Origin: Ligilactobacillus aviarius subsp. aviarius DSM 20655
GTDB taxonomy: Bacteria; Bacillota; Bacilli; Lactobacillales; Lactobacillaceae
Assembly (NCBI RefSeq): GCF_001436315.1
Contig: NZ_AYZA01000004.1
Coordinates: forward strand, 1-64,000
Direction: 5' to 3'
DNA: 64,000 nucleotides
How positions within the stretch are numbered: position 1 is the stretch's first letter; each line of letters begins with the position of its first letter. The translations under genes were made by a program, and so were the position numbers. Shown piece after piece: positions 11,601-22,267 of this stretch. The notes beneath the pieces were generated by a model, which was given only the letters and a program-made list of their open reading frames with translations, ran no database searches and had not been told where the DNA came from.

Positions 11601-12284
11601 TCAGGTTGTTAAATGCAAAAGTAAAGTTACAATGATTCCAATTAAAAGCCATGGAATAAAAGGAAGCGTGGTTTGATTTGAAAACTTCAATGTAATGAAG
11701 GCACCGCAAGAAGCAATTAAAATGATCACCGCAAGGGTAATTGGTGGAAATAAAATTCCAAATAAACTTATCAGACAGGTATCAGCCCATCCAAAGTAAT
11801 TGTTAAGCGATAAAATTGCGAGACTTCCACTGATGATGATCCAGAACTCGATTTGAATTAACGGAATATTGAAAATTCGATTGCCAAAGATTAAGAGAAC
11901 ACTGCATGTACCACCAAGCAAAAGTTTAAGCGAGACCGTCTGGGTGAAGAAATCTTCAAGTGCTAAAATTAAAAGCCAAGTTAATAAGAAACCAAATTGA
12001 ATTGCAGCTAAGCCGGAAAAGGTTGAAAATAAGTAAATGAAGAATCCCCCGCCGAGAAATTCACCGATGGGGTAAGCAACCGTGATTGGGAAATGGCAAT
12101 TAACACACTTTCCGCCCTGAAGTAGATATCCAAAAATTGGAATCAACTGCCACCATTTAAGTCGCTGATGGCAATGATCACAAATCGACCAGCTGCAGTT
12201 TTGAATTTGCTCAACATACCGCCGTGCTTGGCACATTCCAAATGAAACACATGCGGTTCCGAGAATAAAAAAGATAATTAACAT
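11601..12284 (-). CDS. comC: Prepilin peptidase (A24 family, ComC type)
   Basis: A 227-aa polytopic membrane aspartic protease. It cleaves and N-methylates type IV-like prepilins, in lactobacilli the ComG pseudopilins of the DNA-uptake machine. The cytoplasmic zinc module has CxxC at C35/C38 and C60/C63. The likely catalytic aspartates are D111 (in LALEDFF) and D168 (GWADTCLI, a variant of the GxGD motif). Multiple hydrophobic helices follow. The ATG at 12284 is preceded by AGGAGGGA. It is a monocistronic gene between rpoC and rpsL. ComC is a name by family and context; the A24 assignment is firmer. Confidence 0.85.
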   Translation of the reverse strand: MLIIFFILGTACVSFGMCQARRYVEQIQNCSWSICDHCHQRLKWWQLIPIFGYLLQGGKCVNCHFPITVAYPIGEFLGGGFFIYLFSTFSGLAAIQFGFLLTWLLILALEDFFTQTVSLKLLLGGTCSVLLIFGNRIFNIPLIQIEFWIIISGSLAILSLNNYFGWADTCLISLFGILFPPITLAVIILIASCGAFITLKFSNQTTLPFIPWLLIGIIVTLLLHLTT

Positions 12285-12336
12285 AAAGTCCCTCCTAAAG
12301 ATAATTACGAAATTTAAAATTATTTTTGAAATTGAA

Positions 12337-12365
12337 TTGACATCAAAAATGCTCTGTGATAAATT
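12337..12365 (+). promoter_or_regulatory. str operon promoter
   Basis: The -35 TTGACA (12337-12342) and -10 TAAATT (12360-12365) are separated by 17 bp upstream of rpsL. Confidence 0.7.
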
Positions 12366-12406
12366 AAAAAAGGTGCTTTATGAGAACTGTTTAGCACAGT
12401 AATATC

Positions 12407-12453
12407 TCACACCGAGTTTTTTTATAATTAAAAAAGAAACTCCTGGGTGTGTG
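12407..12453 (+). promoter_or_regulatory. rpsL leader hairpin
   Basis: A long leader hairpin in which CACACC-GAGTTT pairs imperfectly with AAACTC-(CTG)-GGTGTG across a T/A-rich loop. It lies between the promoter and the rpsL Shine-Dalgarno sequence. It may be a site of autogenous control or antitermination, which is inference. Confidence 0.5.
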
Positions 12454-12492
12454 TACTAGAAAAATGACAATTAAGGAAGGAGGAAGCTTTAG

Positions 12493-12909
12493 ATGCCTAC
12501 AATTAACCAATTAGTTCGTAAAGGTCGTAAGTCTAAAGGTTCAAAATCTAATTCCCCAGCTTTAAACTTTGGGTACAACAGTTACAAAAAAGTTCAAACA
12601 AACACTCCAGCTCCACAAAAGCGTGGGGTTGCAACTCGTGTTGGTACAATGACACCAAAGAAGCCTAACTCAGCTTTGCGGAAGTACGCTCGTGTACGTT
12701 TGTCAAACTTGATCGAAGTTACAGCTTACATTCCAGGTATTGGTCATAACTTGCAAGAACACAGTGTTGTTTTAATTCGTGGTGGCCGTGTAAAAGACTT
12801 GCCTGGTGTTCGTTACCATGTTATTCGTGGTGCTTTGGATACAGCTGGTGTTGAAGGCCGGATGCAAAGCCGTTCAAAATATGGTGCAAAGAAGCCTAAG
12901 AAGAAATAA
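12493..12909 (+). CDS. rpsL: 30S ribosomal protein S12
   Basis: S12, 138 aa, the decoding-centre protein. The loops [18 protein letters not shown] and [20 protein letters not shown], where streptomycin-resistance substitutions arise, carry lysines as in wild type. The ATG follows AAGGAGGAAG. It is first in the str operon behind the leader hairpin, with rpsG 28 bp downstream. It uses mainly CGT arginine codons, unlike rpoB. Confidence 0.97.
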   Translation: MPTINQLVRKGRKSKGSKSNSPALNFGYNSYKKVQTNTPAPQKRGVATRVGTMTPKKPNSALRKYARVRLSNLIEVTAYIPGIGHNLQEHSVVLIRGGRVKDLPGVRYHVIRGALDTAGVEGRMQSRSKYGAKKPKKK

Positions 12910-12937
12910 TCAATACTTATTTTAGGAGGTAGAGCAT

Positions 12938-13408
12938 ATGCCAAGAAAAGGTCCTGCAGCAAAACGCGAAGTACCTGAAGATCCAATTTATCATTCACAA
13001 TTGGTTACAAGTTTAATTAACCACCTTATGTTAGATGGTAAGCGTGGTACAGCTTCAAAGATTTTATACGAAGCATTTGATATGATCAAAGAAAAGACTG
13101 GCAAGGATCCATTGGAAGTCTTTGAACAAGCAATGGAAAACGTTATGCCTGTTTTGGAAGTTAAGGCCCGCCGGATTGGTGGTTCTAACTACCAAGTTCC
13201 GATCGAAGTACGTCCAGACCGTCGTCGTACATTAGGTTTACGTTGGATCGTAAACTACGCTCGTCTTCGTGGTGAACACACAATGTCTGAACGTTTAGCA
13301 AAAGAAATTATGGATGCAGCTAACAATACTGGTGCTTCTGTTAAGAAACGTGAAGATACACACAAGATGGCTGATGCAAACCGTGCATTCGCACACTATC
13401 GTTGGTAA
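12938..13408 (+). CDS. rpsG: 30S ribosomal protein S7
   Basis: S7, 156 aa, which nucleates assembly of the 16S rRNA 3' domain. The conserved start [18 protein letters not shown] and the [14 protein letters not shown] segment are present. AGGAGG precedes the ATG. In many bacteria S7 autoregulates the str operon. Here a strong terminator-like hairpin follows at 13419-13462, before fusA. Confidence 0.97.
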   Translation: MPRKGPAAKREVPEDPIYHSQLVTSLINHLMLDGKRGTASKILYEAFDMIKEKTGKDPLEVFEQAMENVMPVLEVKARRIGGSNYQVPIEVRPDRRRTLGLRWIVNYARLRGEHTMSERLAKEIMDAANNTGASVKKREDTHKMADANRAFAHYRW

Positions 13409-13418
13409 TATTTTGTGG

Positions 13419-13462
13419 AATGGCTGTTATAGATTCTTTTATCCTATAATAGTCATTTTTTT
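13419..13462 (+). terminator. Terminator/attenuator between rpsG and fusA
   Basis: A 14-bp stem (13419-13432 with 13444-13457, including G-T pairs) has an 11-nt loop and ends in a seven-T run. It would separate most rpsL-rpsG transcripts from fusA. Confidence 0.8.
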
Positions 13463-13505
13463 GAAAATTCGATTGATTTAATAATTGGAAGGAGAGAATA
13501 ATTCC

Positions 13506-15599
13506 ATGGCTAATAAACGTGAATTCCCTTTGGAAAAAACACGTAATATCGGGATCGTAGCTCACATCGATGCTGGTAAAACAACTACAACAGAACGTAT
13601 TCTTTACTATACAGGTAAAATTCACAAAATTGGTGAAACACACGATGGTGCTTCACAAATGGACTGGATGGAACAAGAACAAGAACGTGGGATCACAATC
13701 ACATCAGCTGCTACAACAGCTCAATGGAAAGATCACCGAATTAACATTATTGATACCCCAGGGCACGTTGACTTCACAATCGAAGTTGAACGTTCACTTC
13801 GTGTTTTAGATGGGGCCGTTGTTGTTTTGGATGCCCAATCAGGGGTAGAACCACAAACTGAAAACGTATGGCGTCAAGCAAGTACATACGGGGTTCCACG
13901 GATCGTCTTTGTTAACAAGATGGATAAGATCGGTGCTAACTTTGATTACTCAGTTGATACGATCCGGGATCGTCTTCAAGCAAACCCATTGCCAGTTCAA
14001 ATGCCAATCGGTGCTGAAGATGAATTCGAAGGGGTTATCGACTTAATCGAAATGAAGGCTGACCTTTATGACGAAGATAAGTTAGGTTCAAAGTGGGATA
14101 CAGTTGATATTCCAGAAGAATACCGTGAAGAAGCTGAAAAGCGTCGTGAAGAAATGATTGAACAAATCGCCGATGTTGACGATGAAATCATGGAAAAATA
14201 CCTTGGCGGTGAAGAAATTTCAAACGATGAACTTCGGGCAGCAATTCGTCGCGGAACATTAACATTAGACCTCTTCCCAGTATTTGCTGGTTCAGCATTC
14301 AAGAACAAAGGTGTTCAAATGATGCTTGATGGGGTTAACGACTACTTGCCATCACCATTAGATGTTAAGCCATATACAGCTACAGATCCTGACACAGGTG
14401 AAGAAGTTGACTTAATTGCTGATGACTCAAAGCCATTTGCCGGTTTAGCATTTAAGATCGCAACAGACCCATTCGTTGGTCGTTTAACATACTTACGGGT
14501 TTACACAGGTACTTTGGAAGCTGGTTCATACGTATTGAACGCTACAAAGGGCAAGCGTGAACGTGTTGGTCGTTTGTTGCAAATGCACTCAAACCACCGG
14601 AAAGAAATCCCAGAGGTATTCTCAGGTGATATTGCAGCCGCAATCGGTTTGAAGGATACAACAACTGGGGATTCATTAACAGACCCAGATCACCCATTGA
14701 TTCTTGAATCAATGGAATTCCCAGATCCAGTTATCCAAGTTTCAGTTGAACCGAAGTCAAAAGCTGACCAAGATAAGATGGATGTTGCTTTACAAAAGCT
14801 TGCTGAAGAAGACCCATCATTCAAGGCTGAAACAAATCAAGAAACTGGTGAAACATTGATCGCCGGGATGGGTGAATTGCACTTGGATATCATTGTTGAC
14901 CGGATGAAGCGTGAATTCCACGTTGAAGCTAAAGTTGGTGAACCACAAGTTGCTTATCGTGAAACATTTACAAAGCAAGTATCTGCTCAAGGTAAATTCG
15001 TTCGTCAATCAGGTGGTAAAGGTCAATATGGTGATGTTTGGATCGAATTCACACCAAACGAAGAAGGTAAAGGCTTCGAATTCGAAGATGCTATCGTTGG
15101 TGGGGTTGTTCCTCGTGAATACATTCCTTCAGTTGAACAAGGTTTGAAGGAAGCCATGCAAAACGGTGTCTTGGCTGGTTATCCATTGATCGACGTTAAG
15201 GCTAAGTTATATGATGGTAGTTACCACGAAGTCGACTCAAGTGAAGCAGCCTTCAAAGTTGCTGCATCATTAGCTTTGAAGAATGCTGCAGCTAAAGCTG
15301 GCGCAGTTATCCTTGAACCAATCATGAAAGTTGAAATCGTATGTCCTGAAGACAACTTAGGTGATGTTATGGGACACGTTACAGCTCGTCGTGGTCGGGT
15401 TGACGGAATGGAAGCCCGTGGCGGTTCACAAGTTGTTAATGCTTATGTACCATTGGCTGAAATGTTTGGTTACGCAACAACATTGCGTTCAGCAACTCAA
15501 GGTCGTGGGACATTCACAATGACAATGGATCACTACGAACCAGTTCCGAAGTCAATTCAAGAAGAAATTATTAAGAAGAACGGCGGTAACGCTGGTTAA
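13506..15599 (+). CDS. fusA: Elongation factor G
   Basis: EF-G, 697 aa, the ribosomal translocase GTPase. The G1 motif [15 protein letters not shown], the RGITITSAA switch region, DTPGHVDF (G3) and NKMDK (G4) are visible. Domains II to V follow, including [12 protein letters not shown] near the C terminus. The start is ATG 13506, 9 nt after GGAGAG. An upstream in-frame TTG at 13485 overlaps the Shine-Dalgarno sequence and is rejected. It sits 97 bp after rpsG behind a terminator-like hairpin. Confidence 0.97.
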   Translation: MANKREFPLEKTRNIGIVAHIDAGKTTTTERILYYTGKIHKIGETHDGASQMDWMEQEQERGITITSAATTAQWKDHRINIIDTPGHVDFTIEVERSLRVLDGAVVVLDAQSGVEPQTENVWRQASTYGVPRIVFVNKMDKIGANFDYSVDTIRDRLQANPLPVQMPIGAEDEFEGVIDLIEMKADLYDEDKLGSKWDTVDIPEEYREEAEKRREEMIEQIADVDDEIMEKYLGGEEISNDELRAAIRRGTLTLDLFPVFAGSAFKNKGVQMMLDGVNDYLPSPLDVKPYTATDPDTGEEVDLIADDSKPFAGLAFKIATDPFVGRLTYLRVYTGTLEAGSYVLNATKGKRERVGRLLQMHSNHRKEIPEVFSGDIAAAIGLKDTTTGDSLTDPDHPLILESMEFPDPVIQVSVEPKSKADQDKMDVALQKLAEEDPSFKAETNQETGETLIAGMGELHLDIIVDRMKREFHVEAKVGEPQVAYRETFTKQVSAQGKFVRQSGGKGQYGDVWIEFTPNEEGKGFEFEDAIVGGVVPREYIPSVEQGLKEAMQNGVLAGYPLIDVKAKLYDGSYHEVDSSEAAFKVAASLALKNAAAKAGAVILEPIMKVEIVCPEDNLGDVMGHVTARRGRVDGMEARGGSQVVNAYVPLAEMFGYATTLRSATQGRGTFTMTMDHYEPVPKSIQEEIIKKNGGNAG

Positions 15600-15610
15600 T
15601 AATTAAATGA

Positions 15611-15645
15611 TAAAAAGTCATGCGAGAGCATGGCTTTTTATTTTT
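15611..15645 (+). terminator. fusA terminator
   Basis: The stem AAAAAGTCATGC / GCATGGCTTTTT has a short GAGA-type loop and is followed by a T-rich tail. Confidence 0.85.
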
Positions 15646-15756
15646 GCCTTATAATGGGTAAAATAATTCTTATAGTAGGCTTGAAATCAGAAAAGTCCTT
15701 GCTTTTTCGTATTTATTGTAATAAACTATTAAAGTACTTGCGATTTCGTAAGTATT

Positions 15757-15785
15757 TTGTTCTGTGTTTATAAATAAGCTAAGAT
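15757..15785 (+). promoter_or_regulatory. S10-spc operon promoter
   Basis: The -35 TTGTTC (15757-15762) and -10 TAAGAT (15780-15785) are separated by 17 bp. Two similar AAAGT-CTTGC-TTTCGTA segments lie just upstream (about 15691 and 15731), which may be an alternative promoter or activator repeats. Confidence 0.55.
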
Positions 15786-15789
15786 GTGA

Positions 15790-15870
15790 AAGGTTGCGAC
15801 ACACCCGGCCGCTTTGCCACGAGTGAATCGGTAATTTTCACGGAGCTAGTCTTATTTTAAAAATAGACGA
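15790..15870 (+). promoter_or_regulatory. rpsJ (S10 operon) leader
   Basis: A leader of about 100 nt that is GC-richer than its surroundings, with a GCGACACACCCGGCCGC stretch. It ends in an inverted repeat GTCTTATTTT / AAAATAGAC (about 15849-15869) just before the rpsJ Shine-Dalgarno sequence. Autogenous regulation is inference. Confidence 0.45.
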
Positions 15871-15883
15871 AGGAGGGAACATC

Positions 15884-16192
15884 ATGGCAAAACAAAAAAT
15901 TCGTATTCGTTTAAAAGCATACGAACATCGTATTTTAGATCAATCTGCTGATAAGATTGTTGAAACAGCAAAGAGAACAGGTGCTCAAATTTCAGGCCCA
16001 ATTCCTTTGCCAACAGAACGGACATTATATACAGTTATCCGTTCACCACACAAAGATAAGGATTCTCGTGAACAATTCGAAATGCGCACACACAAGCGTT
16101 TAATCGACATTGTAAATCCTACACCAAAGACAGTTGATTCATTGATGAAACTTGATTTACCATCAGGTGTAGATATCGAAATCAAATTATAA
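15884..16192 (+). CDS. rpsJ: 30S ribosomal protein S10
   Basis: S10 (NusE), 102 aa. It is both a 30S protein and, with NusB, a transcription antitermination factor. The conserved [16 protein letters not shown] start and the loop GPIPLPTE are present. AAGGAGGG precedes the ATG. It is the first gene of the long S10-spc ribosomal operon. Confidence 0.97.
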   Translation: MAKQKIRIRLKAYEHRILDQSADKIVETAKRTGAQISGPIPLPTERTLYTVIRSPHKDKDSREQFEMRTHKRLIDIVNPTPKTVDSLMKLDLPSGVDIEIKL

Positions 16193-16222
16193 TTCTAAAT
16201 TAATTAAATTGGAGGTGTACTC

Positions 16223-16846
16223 ATGACCACAAAAGGAATCTTAGGAAAAAAGGTAGGTATGACACAAGTCTTTACTGAAGATGGTGAGTTAGTACCTGTA
16301 ACAGTTGTTGAAGTTGGCTCAAACGTTGTTATGCAAGTTAAGACAATGGAAAATGACGGTTACGAAGCTATTCAATTAGGTTTTGATGACCAACGTGAAG
16401 TTAAGACTAACAAACCTGCTAAAGGTCATGCAGCAAAAGCTAAAACTGCTCCTAAGCGCTTCGTTCGTGAAATTCGCGGTGTAGAGCTTGGAGAATATAA
16501 CGTTGGTGACGAAATCAAAGCTGATATTTTCGAAGCTGGCGAATTTGTAGATGTAACAGGTACTTCAAAGGGACACGGTTTCCAAGGTAACATCAAGCGT
16601 TGGGGCCAAAGTCGTGGACCAATGGCACACGGTTCTCGTTATCACCGTCGTCCAGGTTCAATGGGTTCAATCATTAACCGTGTATTCCCTGGCAAGGTAT
16701 TACCTGGTCGCATGGGTGGCAAACGAGTTACAATCCAAAACTTGGAAATCGTTAAGGCTGATACAGAAAATGGCGTACTTTTAATCAAGGGTAACATTCC
16801 AGGCGCAAACAAGTCATTTGTTACTATTAAAAGTACAGTGAAATAA
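16223..16846 (+). CDS. rplC: 50S ribosomal protein L3
   Basis: L3, 207 aa, whose extension reaches the peptidyl-transferase centre. The conserved [13 protein letters not shown] start and the central loop [13 protein letters not shown]...[13 protein letters not shown] (the pleuromutilin-resistance region) are visible. TGGAGGTG precedes the ATG. It lies between rpsJ and rplD. Confidence 0.97.
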   Translation: MTTKGILGKKVGMTQVFTEDGELVPVTVVEVGSNVVMQVKTMENDGYEAIQLGFDDQREVKTNKPAKGHAAKAKTAPKRFVREIRGVELGEYNVGDEIKADIFEAGEFVDVTGTSKGHGFQGNIKRWGQSRGPMAHGSRYHRRPGSMGSIINRVFPGKVLPGRMGGKRVTIQNLEIVKADTENGVLLIKGNIPGANKSFVTIKSTVK

Positions 16847-16869
16847 TTAGATGAAGGGAGGAAACTTAC

Positions 16870-17493
16870 ATGCCAAAGGTTACATTATTCAACCAAGACG
16901 GTAGCAAAAACGGTGAAGTTTCATTAAACGACACAGTTTTTGGTATCGAACCAAACGACAGCGTAATTTTTGATGCAGTATTGATGCAACGTGCTTCAAT
17001 GCGTCAAGGGACACACGCTGTAAAGAACAGAAGTGCCGTACGTGGCGGTGGTAAGAAGCCATGGCGTCAAAAGGGTACAGGTCGTGCTCGTCAAGGTTCA
17101 ATCCGTTCACCACAATGGGTAGGCGGTGGTACCGTATTCGGACCAACACCTCGTTCATATGCTTACAAGCTTCCACGCAAAGTTCGTCGCTTAGCTATTA
17201 AGTCAGTACTTTCACAAAAAGTATTAGATGAAGGCTTAGTTGTTGTTAACGAATTAAAATTCGAACAACCAAGAACAAAAGCATTTGCAGAAGTTTTAAG
17301 CAACTTAGATGTTAATTCAAAGGTATTAGTAGTTCTTGAAGATGACAATGCAAACGCTGCTTTAGCTGCTCGGAACTTAAAGAATGTTACTGTTATCCCA
17401 GCTAAAGGTTTGAACGTCTTAGATGTTATCAACAACGATAAGATGGTCATCACTAAAGGAGCTCTTTCTCAAGTAGAGGAGGTTCTTGCATAA
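16870..17493 (+). CDS. rplD: 50S ribosomal protein L4
   Basis: L4, 207 aa. It lines the exit tunnel and is often the autogenous repressor of the S10 operon. The tunnel loop [19 protein letters not shown] is intact, with no macrolide-resistance indel obvious. Its stop overlaps the rplW start by one base (TAATG), suggesting translational coupling. Confidence 0.97.
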   Translation: MPKVTLFNQDGSKNGEVSLNDTVFGIEPNDSVIFDAVLMQRASMRQGTHAVKNRSAVRGGGKKPWRQKGTGRARQGSIRSPQWVGGGTVFGPTPRSYAYKLPRKVRRLAIKSVLSQKVLDEGLVVVNELKFEQPRTKAFAEVLSNLDVNSKVLVVLEDDNANAALAARNLKNVTVIPAKGLNVLDVINNDKMVITKGALSQVEEVLA

Positions 17494-17780
17494 TGGAGTC
17501 ACGCAATGTAATTTTACGTCCAGTTATCACAGAAGCTTCAATGGCTAATATGGACGATAAACGCTATACATTTGATGTTGATACACGTGCTACAAAGACA
17601 CAAGTCAAGAGTGCGGTTGAAGACATCTTTGATGTTAAGGTTGCTAAGGTTAACATTATGAATGTTAAGGGTAAAAAGAAGCGCATGGGTCGTTATGAAG
17701 GCTACACAAAGAAGCGCCGGAAAGCAATCGTTACATTAACATCAGATTCAAAAGAAATTAAATTATTCGACGAAGAATAA
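17493..17780 (+). CDS. rplW: 50S ribosomal protein L23
   Basis: L23, 95 aa, at the tunnel exit, where it docks trigger factor and SRP. The RPVITEASM start and the C-terminal [17 protein letters not shown] segment are typical. AGAGGAGG within the end of rplD provides the Shine-Dalgarno sequence. It overlaps rplD by one base. Confidence 0.96.
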   Translation: MESRNVILRPVITEASMANMDDKRYTFDVDTRATKTQVKSAVEDIFDVKVAKVNIMNVKGKKKRMGRYEGYTKKRRKAIVTLTSDSKEIKLFDEE

Positions 17781-17808
17781 TAATATTAAGTAATAGGAGG
17801 AAAACACA

Positions 17809-18642
17809 GTGGGGATCAAGAAATATAAACCAACTTCTAACGGTCGCCGGAATATGACTGGTTCAGACTTTGCTGAAATTACAAAGACAACACCAGAAAA
17901 GTCATTACTTGTTTCAAAGAGCAAGACAGCTGGCCGGAACTCATATGGTCACATTACAGTTCGTCACCGTGGTGGCGGTCATAAACGCAAGTACCGTGTG
18001 ATTGATTTCAAGCGGAACAAAGATAATGTTCCTGCAACAGTAAAAGCAATTGAATATGATCCAAACCGTTCAGCAAACATTGCATTGTTAGTTTATGCTG
18101 ATGGTACAAAATCATATATCCTTGCTCCTAAAGGTCTTGAAGTAGGCCAAAAAGTTCAATCAGGTAAGGATGCAGATATTAAGGTTGGTAACGCACTTCC
18201 ATTGGAAAACATTCCTGTTGGTACAGTTATCCACAATATCGAATTAAAACCAGGTAAGGGTGGACAATTAGTTCGTTCAGCTGGTACATCAGCACAATTA
18301 CTTGGTAAGGAAGGCAAGTATGCCATTGTTCGTTTGACATCCGGCGAAACACGGATGATCTTAATTTCATGCCGGGCAACAATCGGTGCCGTAGGTAACG
18401 AACAACACGAATTGATCAATATTGGTAAAGCCGGACGTTCACGTTGGATGGGCAAGCGGCCACAATCACGTGGTTCTGTAATGAACCCTAACGATCACCC
18501 TCATGGTGGTGGTGAAGGTAAGGCTCCAGTTGGTCGTCCATCACCATTATCACCATGGGGTAAGAAGACAACTGGTCTTAAGACTCGTTCAAAGAAGGCA
18601 AAATCAAACAAATTTATCGTTCGTTCACGTCATAAGAAATAA
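17809..18642 (+). CDS. rplB: 50S ribosomal protein L2
   Basis: L2, 277 aa, needed for subunit association and peptidyl transfer. The conserved [18 protein letters not shown] start, GGGHKRKYR, and the C-terminal [13 protein letters not shown] loop with its key histidine are present. The start is GTG behind AGGAGG. Confidence 0.97.
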   Translation: MGIKKYKPTSNGRRNMTGSDFAEITKTTPEKSLLVSKSKTAGRNSYGHITVRHRGGGHKRKYRVIDFKRNKDNVPATVKAIEYDPNRSANIALLVYADGTKSYILAPKGLEVGQKVQSGKDADIKVGNALPLENIPVGTVIHNIELKPGKGGQLVRSAGTSAQLLGKEGKYAIVRLTSGETRMILISCRATIGAVGNEQHELINIGKAGRSRWMGKRPQSRGSVMNPNDHPHGGGEGKAPVGRPSPLSPWGKKTTGLKTRSKKAKSNKFIVRSRHKK

Positions 18643-18679
18643 TTGCCTGTAAGGTGATTATCCGAAAGGAGGACAAACA

Positions 18680-18961
18680 TTGAGTCGGAGTTTGAAAAAA
18701 GGACCTTTCGTCGATGAACATTTGATGAAAAAGGTTGAAGCACAAGCTGATCAAGATAAAAAATCAGTAATTAAGACATGGTCACGCCGTTCAACAATCT
18801 TCCCTAGCTTTATCGGCTACACGATTGCTGTGTATGATGGCCGCAAGCACGTGCCAGTTTACATTCAAGAAGACATGGTTGGACACAAATTAGGTGAATT
18901 TGTTCCAACACGGACATTCCATGGTCACGGCGGAGACGACAAGAAGACAGGCGTAAGATAA
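18680..18961 (+). CDS. rpsS: 30S ribosomal protein S19
   Basis: S19, 93 aa, in the 30S head near the A-site t[17 protein letters not shown] at the start and the basic C-terminal tail are conserved. The start is TTG, placed 6-8 nt after AAGGAGG. Confidence 0.96.
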   Translation: MSRSLKKGPFVDEHLMKKVEAQADQDKKSVIKTWSRRSTIFPSFIGYTIAVYDGRKHVPVYIQEDMVGHKLGEFVPTRTFHGHGGDDKKTGVR

Positions 18962-18977
18962 TAAGGGAGGATAAAGC

Positions 18978-19325
18978 ATGGCTGAACAAGTTACATCAGC
19001 AAAGGCAACCGCTCGTATGGTCCGTATCCCTGCACGTAAAGCACGTCTTGTGATCGACCTTATCCGTGGCAAAAAAGTTGCTGACGCATTAGGCATCTTG
19101 AAATTTACACCAAGAAAAGGTGCTTACTTAATTGAAAAAGTTCTTAATTCTGCAATTGCAAATGCAGAAAACAATTTTGATTTAGATGTTGAAGATTTAT
19201 ATGTAAGCGAAGCTTATGTTAACGAAGGACCAACTTTGAAACGGTTCCGTCCTCGTGCTAAAGGTTCTGCTTCTCCAATCAACAAACGTACAAGCCACAT
19301 TACAATTGTGGTATCTGCTAAATAA
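18978..19325 (+). CDS. rplV: 50S ribosomal protein L22
   Basis: L22, 115 aa. Its beta-hairpin lines the exit tunnel. The [20 protein letters not shown] segment and the hairpin region [17 protein letters not shown] are conserved. AGGGAGG precedes the ATG. It is followed after 13 bp by rpsC. Confidence 0.96.
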   Translation: MAEQVTSAKATARMVRIPARKARLVIDLIRGKKVADALGILKFTPRKGAYLIEKVLNSAIANAENNFDLDVEDLYVSEAYVNEGPTLKRFRPRAKGSASPINKRTSHITIVVSAK

Positions 19326-19338
19326 GGAGGGATAACGC

Positions 19339-19995
19339 GTGGGTCAAAAAGTTAATCCAACCGGATTACGTGTCGGTATCATTCGTGACTGGGATGCAAA
19401 ATGGTACGCTGAAAAAGATTTTGCAACAGATTTACACGAAGACTTACGAATCCGTAAATTCATCGAAAATAAATTAGCCAACGCTTCTGTCTCAACTATT
19501 GAAATTGAACGTGCTGCAAAGCGTGTTAACATTTCAATTCATACTGCTAAACCAGGAATGGTTATCGGTAAAGGTGGATCAGAAGTTGAAAAGTTACGTC
19601 AAGAATTAAACAAGTTAACTGGTAAACGCGTACACATTAACATTGTTGAAATCAAGAAACCAGACTTAGATGCTAAGTTAGTTGGCGAAAACATTGCACA
19701 ACAATTGGAAAACCGGATTGCATTCCGGCGTGCAATGAAGCAAGCAATGCAACGTACAATGCGTGCAGGTGCAAAGGGTATCAAAGTTCAAGTTGCAGGT
19801 CGTTTAAACGGGGCAGATATGTCACGGGTTGAACACTTCTCAGACGGAACAGTTCCTTTGCATACATTACGCGCTGACATTGACTATGCATGGGTAGAAG
19901 CTTCTACAACATACGGTCAATTAGGTGTTAAGGTATGGATTTACCGTGGTGAAGTATTACCAACAAAGAAAAACAACAGCAAAGGAGGGAAATAA
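19339..19995 (+). CDS. rpsC: 30S ribosomal protein S3
   Basis: S3, 218 aa, at the mRNA entry site. [19 protein letters not shown] at the start and the KH-domain loop [14 protein letters not shown] are visible. The start is GTG after AAGGAGGG. It lies between rplV and rplP. Confidence 0.97.
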   Translation: MGQKVNPTGLRVGIIRDWDAKWYAEKDFATDLHEDLRIRKFIENKLANASVSTIEIERAAKRVNISIHTAKPGMVIGKGGSEVEKLRQELNKLTGKRVHINIVEIKKPDLDAKLVGENIAQQLENRIAFRRAMKQAMQRTMRAGAKGIKVQVAGRLNGADMSRVEHFSDGTVPLHTLRADIDYAWVEASTTYGQLGVKVWIYRGEVLPTKKNNSKGGK

Positions 19996-19998
19996 TCT

Positions 19999-20433
19999 AT
20001 GTTAGTACCAAAACGTGTAAAGCACCGTCGTGAATTCCGTGGTCACATGCGTGGCGAAGCTAAGGGTGGCAAGACAGTTACATTTGGTGAATTTGGTTTA
20101 CAAGCAACTGAATCACACTGGATCACAAACCGTCAAATCGAAGCTGCTCGTATTGCGATGACTCGTTATATGAAGCGTGGCGGAAAAGTTTGGATTAAGA
20201 TTTTCCCTCACAAATCATATACTGCTAAAGCTATTGGTGTTCGTATGGGTTCTGGGAAAGGTACACCAGAAGGTTGGGTAGCTCCAGTAAAGCGCGGCAA
20301 GGTTATGTTTGAAATTGCCGGCGTTCCTGAAGAAGTTGCTCGTGAAGCTTTCCGTTTAGCTTCCCACAAGCTCCCAGTGAAGACTAAGTTTGTAAAACGT
20401 GAGGAAGTAGGTGGCGAATCAAATGAAGGCTAA
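19999..20433 (+). CDS. rplP: 50S ribosomal protein L16
   Basis: L16, 144 aa, which binds near the A-site tRNA elbow. The [19 protein letters not shown] start and the [14 protein letters not shown] loop are typical. The start lies 3 bp after rpsC. Its 3' end overlaps the rpmC start by 11 bp. Confidence 0.97.
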   Translation: MLVPKRVKHRREFRGHMRGEAKGGKTVTFGEFGLQATESHWITNRQIEAARIAMTRYMKRGGKVWIKIFPHKSYTAKAIGVRMGSGKGTPEGWVAPVKRGKVMFEIAGVPEEVAREAFRLASHKLPVKTKFVKREEVGGESNEG

Positions 20434-20617
20434 AGAAATTAATGAATTAACCACTGCTGAAATGCTTGAAAAAGAAAAGCAATATAAAGAAGAATTATTT
20501 AACTTACGCTTCCAATTAGCTACCGGTCAATTGGAAAATACTGCTCGGTTAAAAGCAGTTCGTAAGAACATTGCACGTATTAAAACTGCATTACGTCAAG
20601 CAGAATTAAACAAATAA
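20423..20617 (+). CDS. rpmC: 50S ribosomal protein L29
   Basis: L29, 64 aa, near the tunnel exit. [14 protein letters not shown] and the [14 protein letters not shown] signature are present. The ATG at 20423 is chosen over an in-frame GTG at 20411 because it gives the family N terminus and sits 8 nt after AGGTGG. It overlaps the end of rplP, consistent with translational coupling. Confidence 0.95.
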   Translation: MKAKEINELTTAEMLEKEKQYKEELFNLRFQLATGQLENTARLKAVRKNIARIKTALRQAELNK

Positions 20618-20619
20618 GA

Positions 20620-20645
20620 ATACGAAAAGGAGGCTAATTTCGTAT
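20620..20645 (+). promoter_or_regulatory. rpsQ translation-initiation hairpin
   Basis: A perfect 8-bp inverted repeat ATACGAAA / TTTCGTAT flanks a 10-nt loop AGGAGGCTAA. The Shine-Dalgarno sequence is exposed in the loop, and the first two bases of the ATG lie in the 3' arm. Confidence 0.6.
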
Positions 20646-20910
20646 GAGTGAAACTCGTAATCACCGTAAAGTTTATCAAGGACGCGTTGTCTCAGATAAA
20701 ATGGATAAAACAATCACGGTTGCTGTTGAAACTTATGTTAACCACAAGGTTTACGGTAAGCGTGTTAAATACACAAAGAAATTCAAAGCTCACGACGAAA
20801 ACAACGAAGCAAAAGTTGGCGATATCGTAAAGATTATGGAAACACGTCCATTGTCAGCTACAAAACGTTTCCGTTTATTAGAAATTGTTGAAAAAGCAGT
20901 TATTCTTTAA
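20644..20910 (+). CDS. rpsQ: 30S ribosomal protein S17
   Basis: S17, 88 aa, an OB-fold primary 16S-rRNA binder. The [19 protein letters not shown] start and [13 protein letters not shown] segment are conserved. The start region is inside a hairpin whose loop carries the Shine-Dalgarno sequence. Confidence 0.96.
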   Translation: MSETRNHRKVYQGRVVSDKMDKTITVAVETYVNHKVYGKRVKYTKKFKAHDENNEAKVGDIVKIMETRPLSATKRFRLLEIVEKAVIL

Positions 20911-20975
20911 TGAATAACCCAAAGAACTAATTCGTATTCTACTAATTATCTAATAGCGAAAGGAGGACACTTACT

Positions 20976-21344
20976 GTGATCCAACAAGAAAGTCGTTTAA
21001 AAGTCGCTGATAACTCAGGAGCACGTGAACTCTTAGTAATCAAGATCTTAGGTGGTTCTCGTGTTAAGACTGCTAACATCGGTGACATCATTGTTGCTAC
21101 TGTTAAACAAGCAACACCAGGTGGCGTTGTCAAAAAAGGCGATGTTGTAAAAGCTGTTGTTGTTCGTACAAAGTCTGGCGTACACCGTGCTGATGGCTCA
21201 TACATCAAATTTGATGAAAATGCTGCAGTAATCATTAGTGATGATAAGTCACCTAAAGGTACACGTATTTTCGGACCAATCGCCCGTGAATTACGTGATG
21301 GAAACTTCATGAAGATCGTTTCCTTAGCACCTGAAGTATTATAA
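20976..21344 (+). CDS. rplN: 50S ribosomal protein L14
   Basis: L14, 122 aa, at the intersubunit interface (bridge B8). [19 protein letters not shown] and the C-terminal [11 protein letters not shown] are typical. The start is GTG after AAGGAGG. A 65-bp gap separates it from rpsQ. Confidence 0.97.
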   Translation: MIQQESRLKVADNSGARELLVIKILGGSRVKTANIGDIIVATVKQATPGGVVKKGDVVKAVVVRTKSGVHRADGSYIKFDENAAVIISDDKSPKGTRIFGPIARELRDGNFMKIVSLAPEVL

Positions 21345-21379
21345 TGAACCATTAGTTGATAAGGAGGTGCACAAGCAAT

Positions 21380-21685
21380 ATGTTCATCAAAAAGAATGAT
21401 AAAGTTAAAGTAATCGCCGGTAAAGATAAAGGCAAAGAAGGTACAGTTGAAAAAGTATTTCCTTCAAAAGAACGTGTAATCGTTAAAGGCGTAAACATCG
21501 TTAAGAAGCACCAAAAACCAACTAACGCAAATCCAAATGGTGGAATTGTTGAAGTTGAAGCACCGATTCATGTTTCTAACGTTATGCTTATCGATCCTTC
21601 AAACAATGAACCAACACGGGTTGGCTTCAAGATTGAAGATGGCAAGAAAGTACGTGTTTCTAAAAAGACAGGTAAAACATTGTAA
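21380..21685 (+). CDS. rplX: 50S ribosomal protein L24
   Basis: L24, 101 aa, an early 23S-rRNA assembly protein with an N-terminal KOW motif ([19 protein letters not shown]). The ATG at 21380 gives the family start MFIKKNDKV. An upstream in-frame TTG at 21356 precedes the Shine-Dalgarno sequence AAGGAGGTG and is rejected. Confidence 0.96.
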   Translation: MFIKKNDKVKVIAGKDKGKEGTVEKVFPSKERVIVKGVNIVKKHQKPTNANPNGGIVEVEAPIHVSNVMLIDPSNNEPTRVGFKIEDGKKVRVSKKTGKTL

Positions 21686-21709
21686 TAAAGGAAGGAGGAT
21701 ACTTTCTTC

Positions 21710-22252
21710 ATGGAAAATCGCTTAAAAGAAAAGTATGATAAAGAAATCGTTCCATCAATGATGGAAAAATTTAATTATACATCAGTAATGCAAGCACCAA
21801 AGATTGATAAAATCGTTATCAACATGGGTGTTGGTGATGCTGTAAGTAACGCTAAAAACTTAGACGAAGCAGTTGAAGAATTAACTTTGATTGCTGGTCA
21901 AAAACCAGTTATCACACGTGCTAAGAAATCAATCGCTGGTTTCCGTTTACGTGAAGGTAACGCAATTGGTTGCAAAGTTACATTACGTGGTCAACGGATG
22001 TACGAATTCTTAGACAAGTTGATCTCAGTTTCATTACCACGTGTTCGTGACTTCCATGGAATCAGCAAACGTGCGTTTGATGGTCGTGGGAACTATACAC
22101 TTGGAATCAAGGAACAATTGATCTTCCCAGAAATTGACTTCGATAACGTTAACAAGGTTCGTGGAATGGACATTGTAATCGTAACAACTGCTAACACAGA
22201 CGAAGAATCAAAAGAATTATTAACTCAATTAGGAATGCCATTCGCTAAGTAG
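21710..22252 (+). CDS. rplE: 50S ribosomal protein L5
   Basis: L5, 180 aa, which binds 5S r[41 protein letters not shown] and the C-terminal [15 protein letters not shown] are conserved. GGAAGGAGG precedes the ATG. Confidence 0.97.
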   Translation: MENRLKEKYDKEIVPSMMEKFNYTSVMQAPKIDKIVINMGVGDAVSNAKNLDEAVEELTLIAGQKPVITRAKKSIAGFRLREGNAIGCKVTLRGQRMYEFLDKLISVSLPRVRDFHGISKRAFDGRGNYTLGIKEQLIFPEIDFDNVNKVRGMDIVIVTTANTDEESKELLTQLGMPFAK

Positions 22253-22267
22253 TAAGGGGGTTTCACA

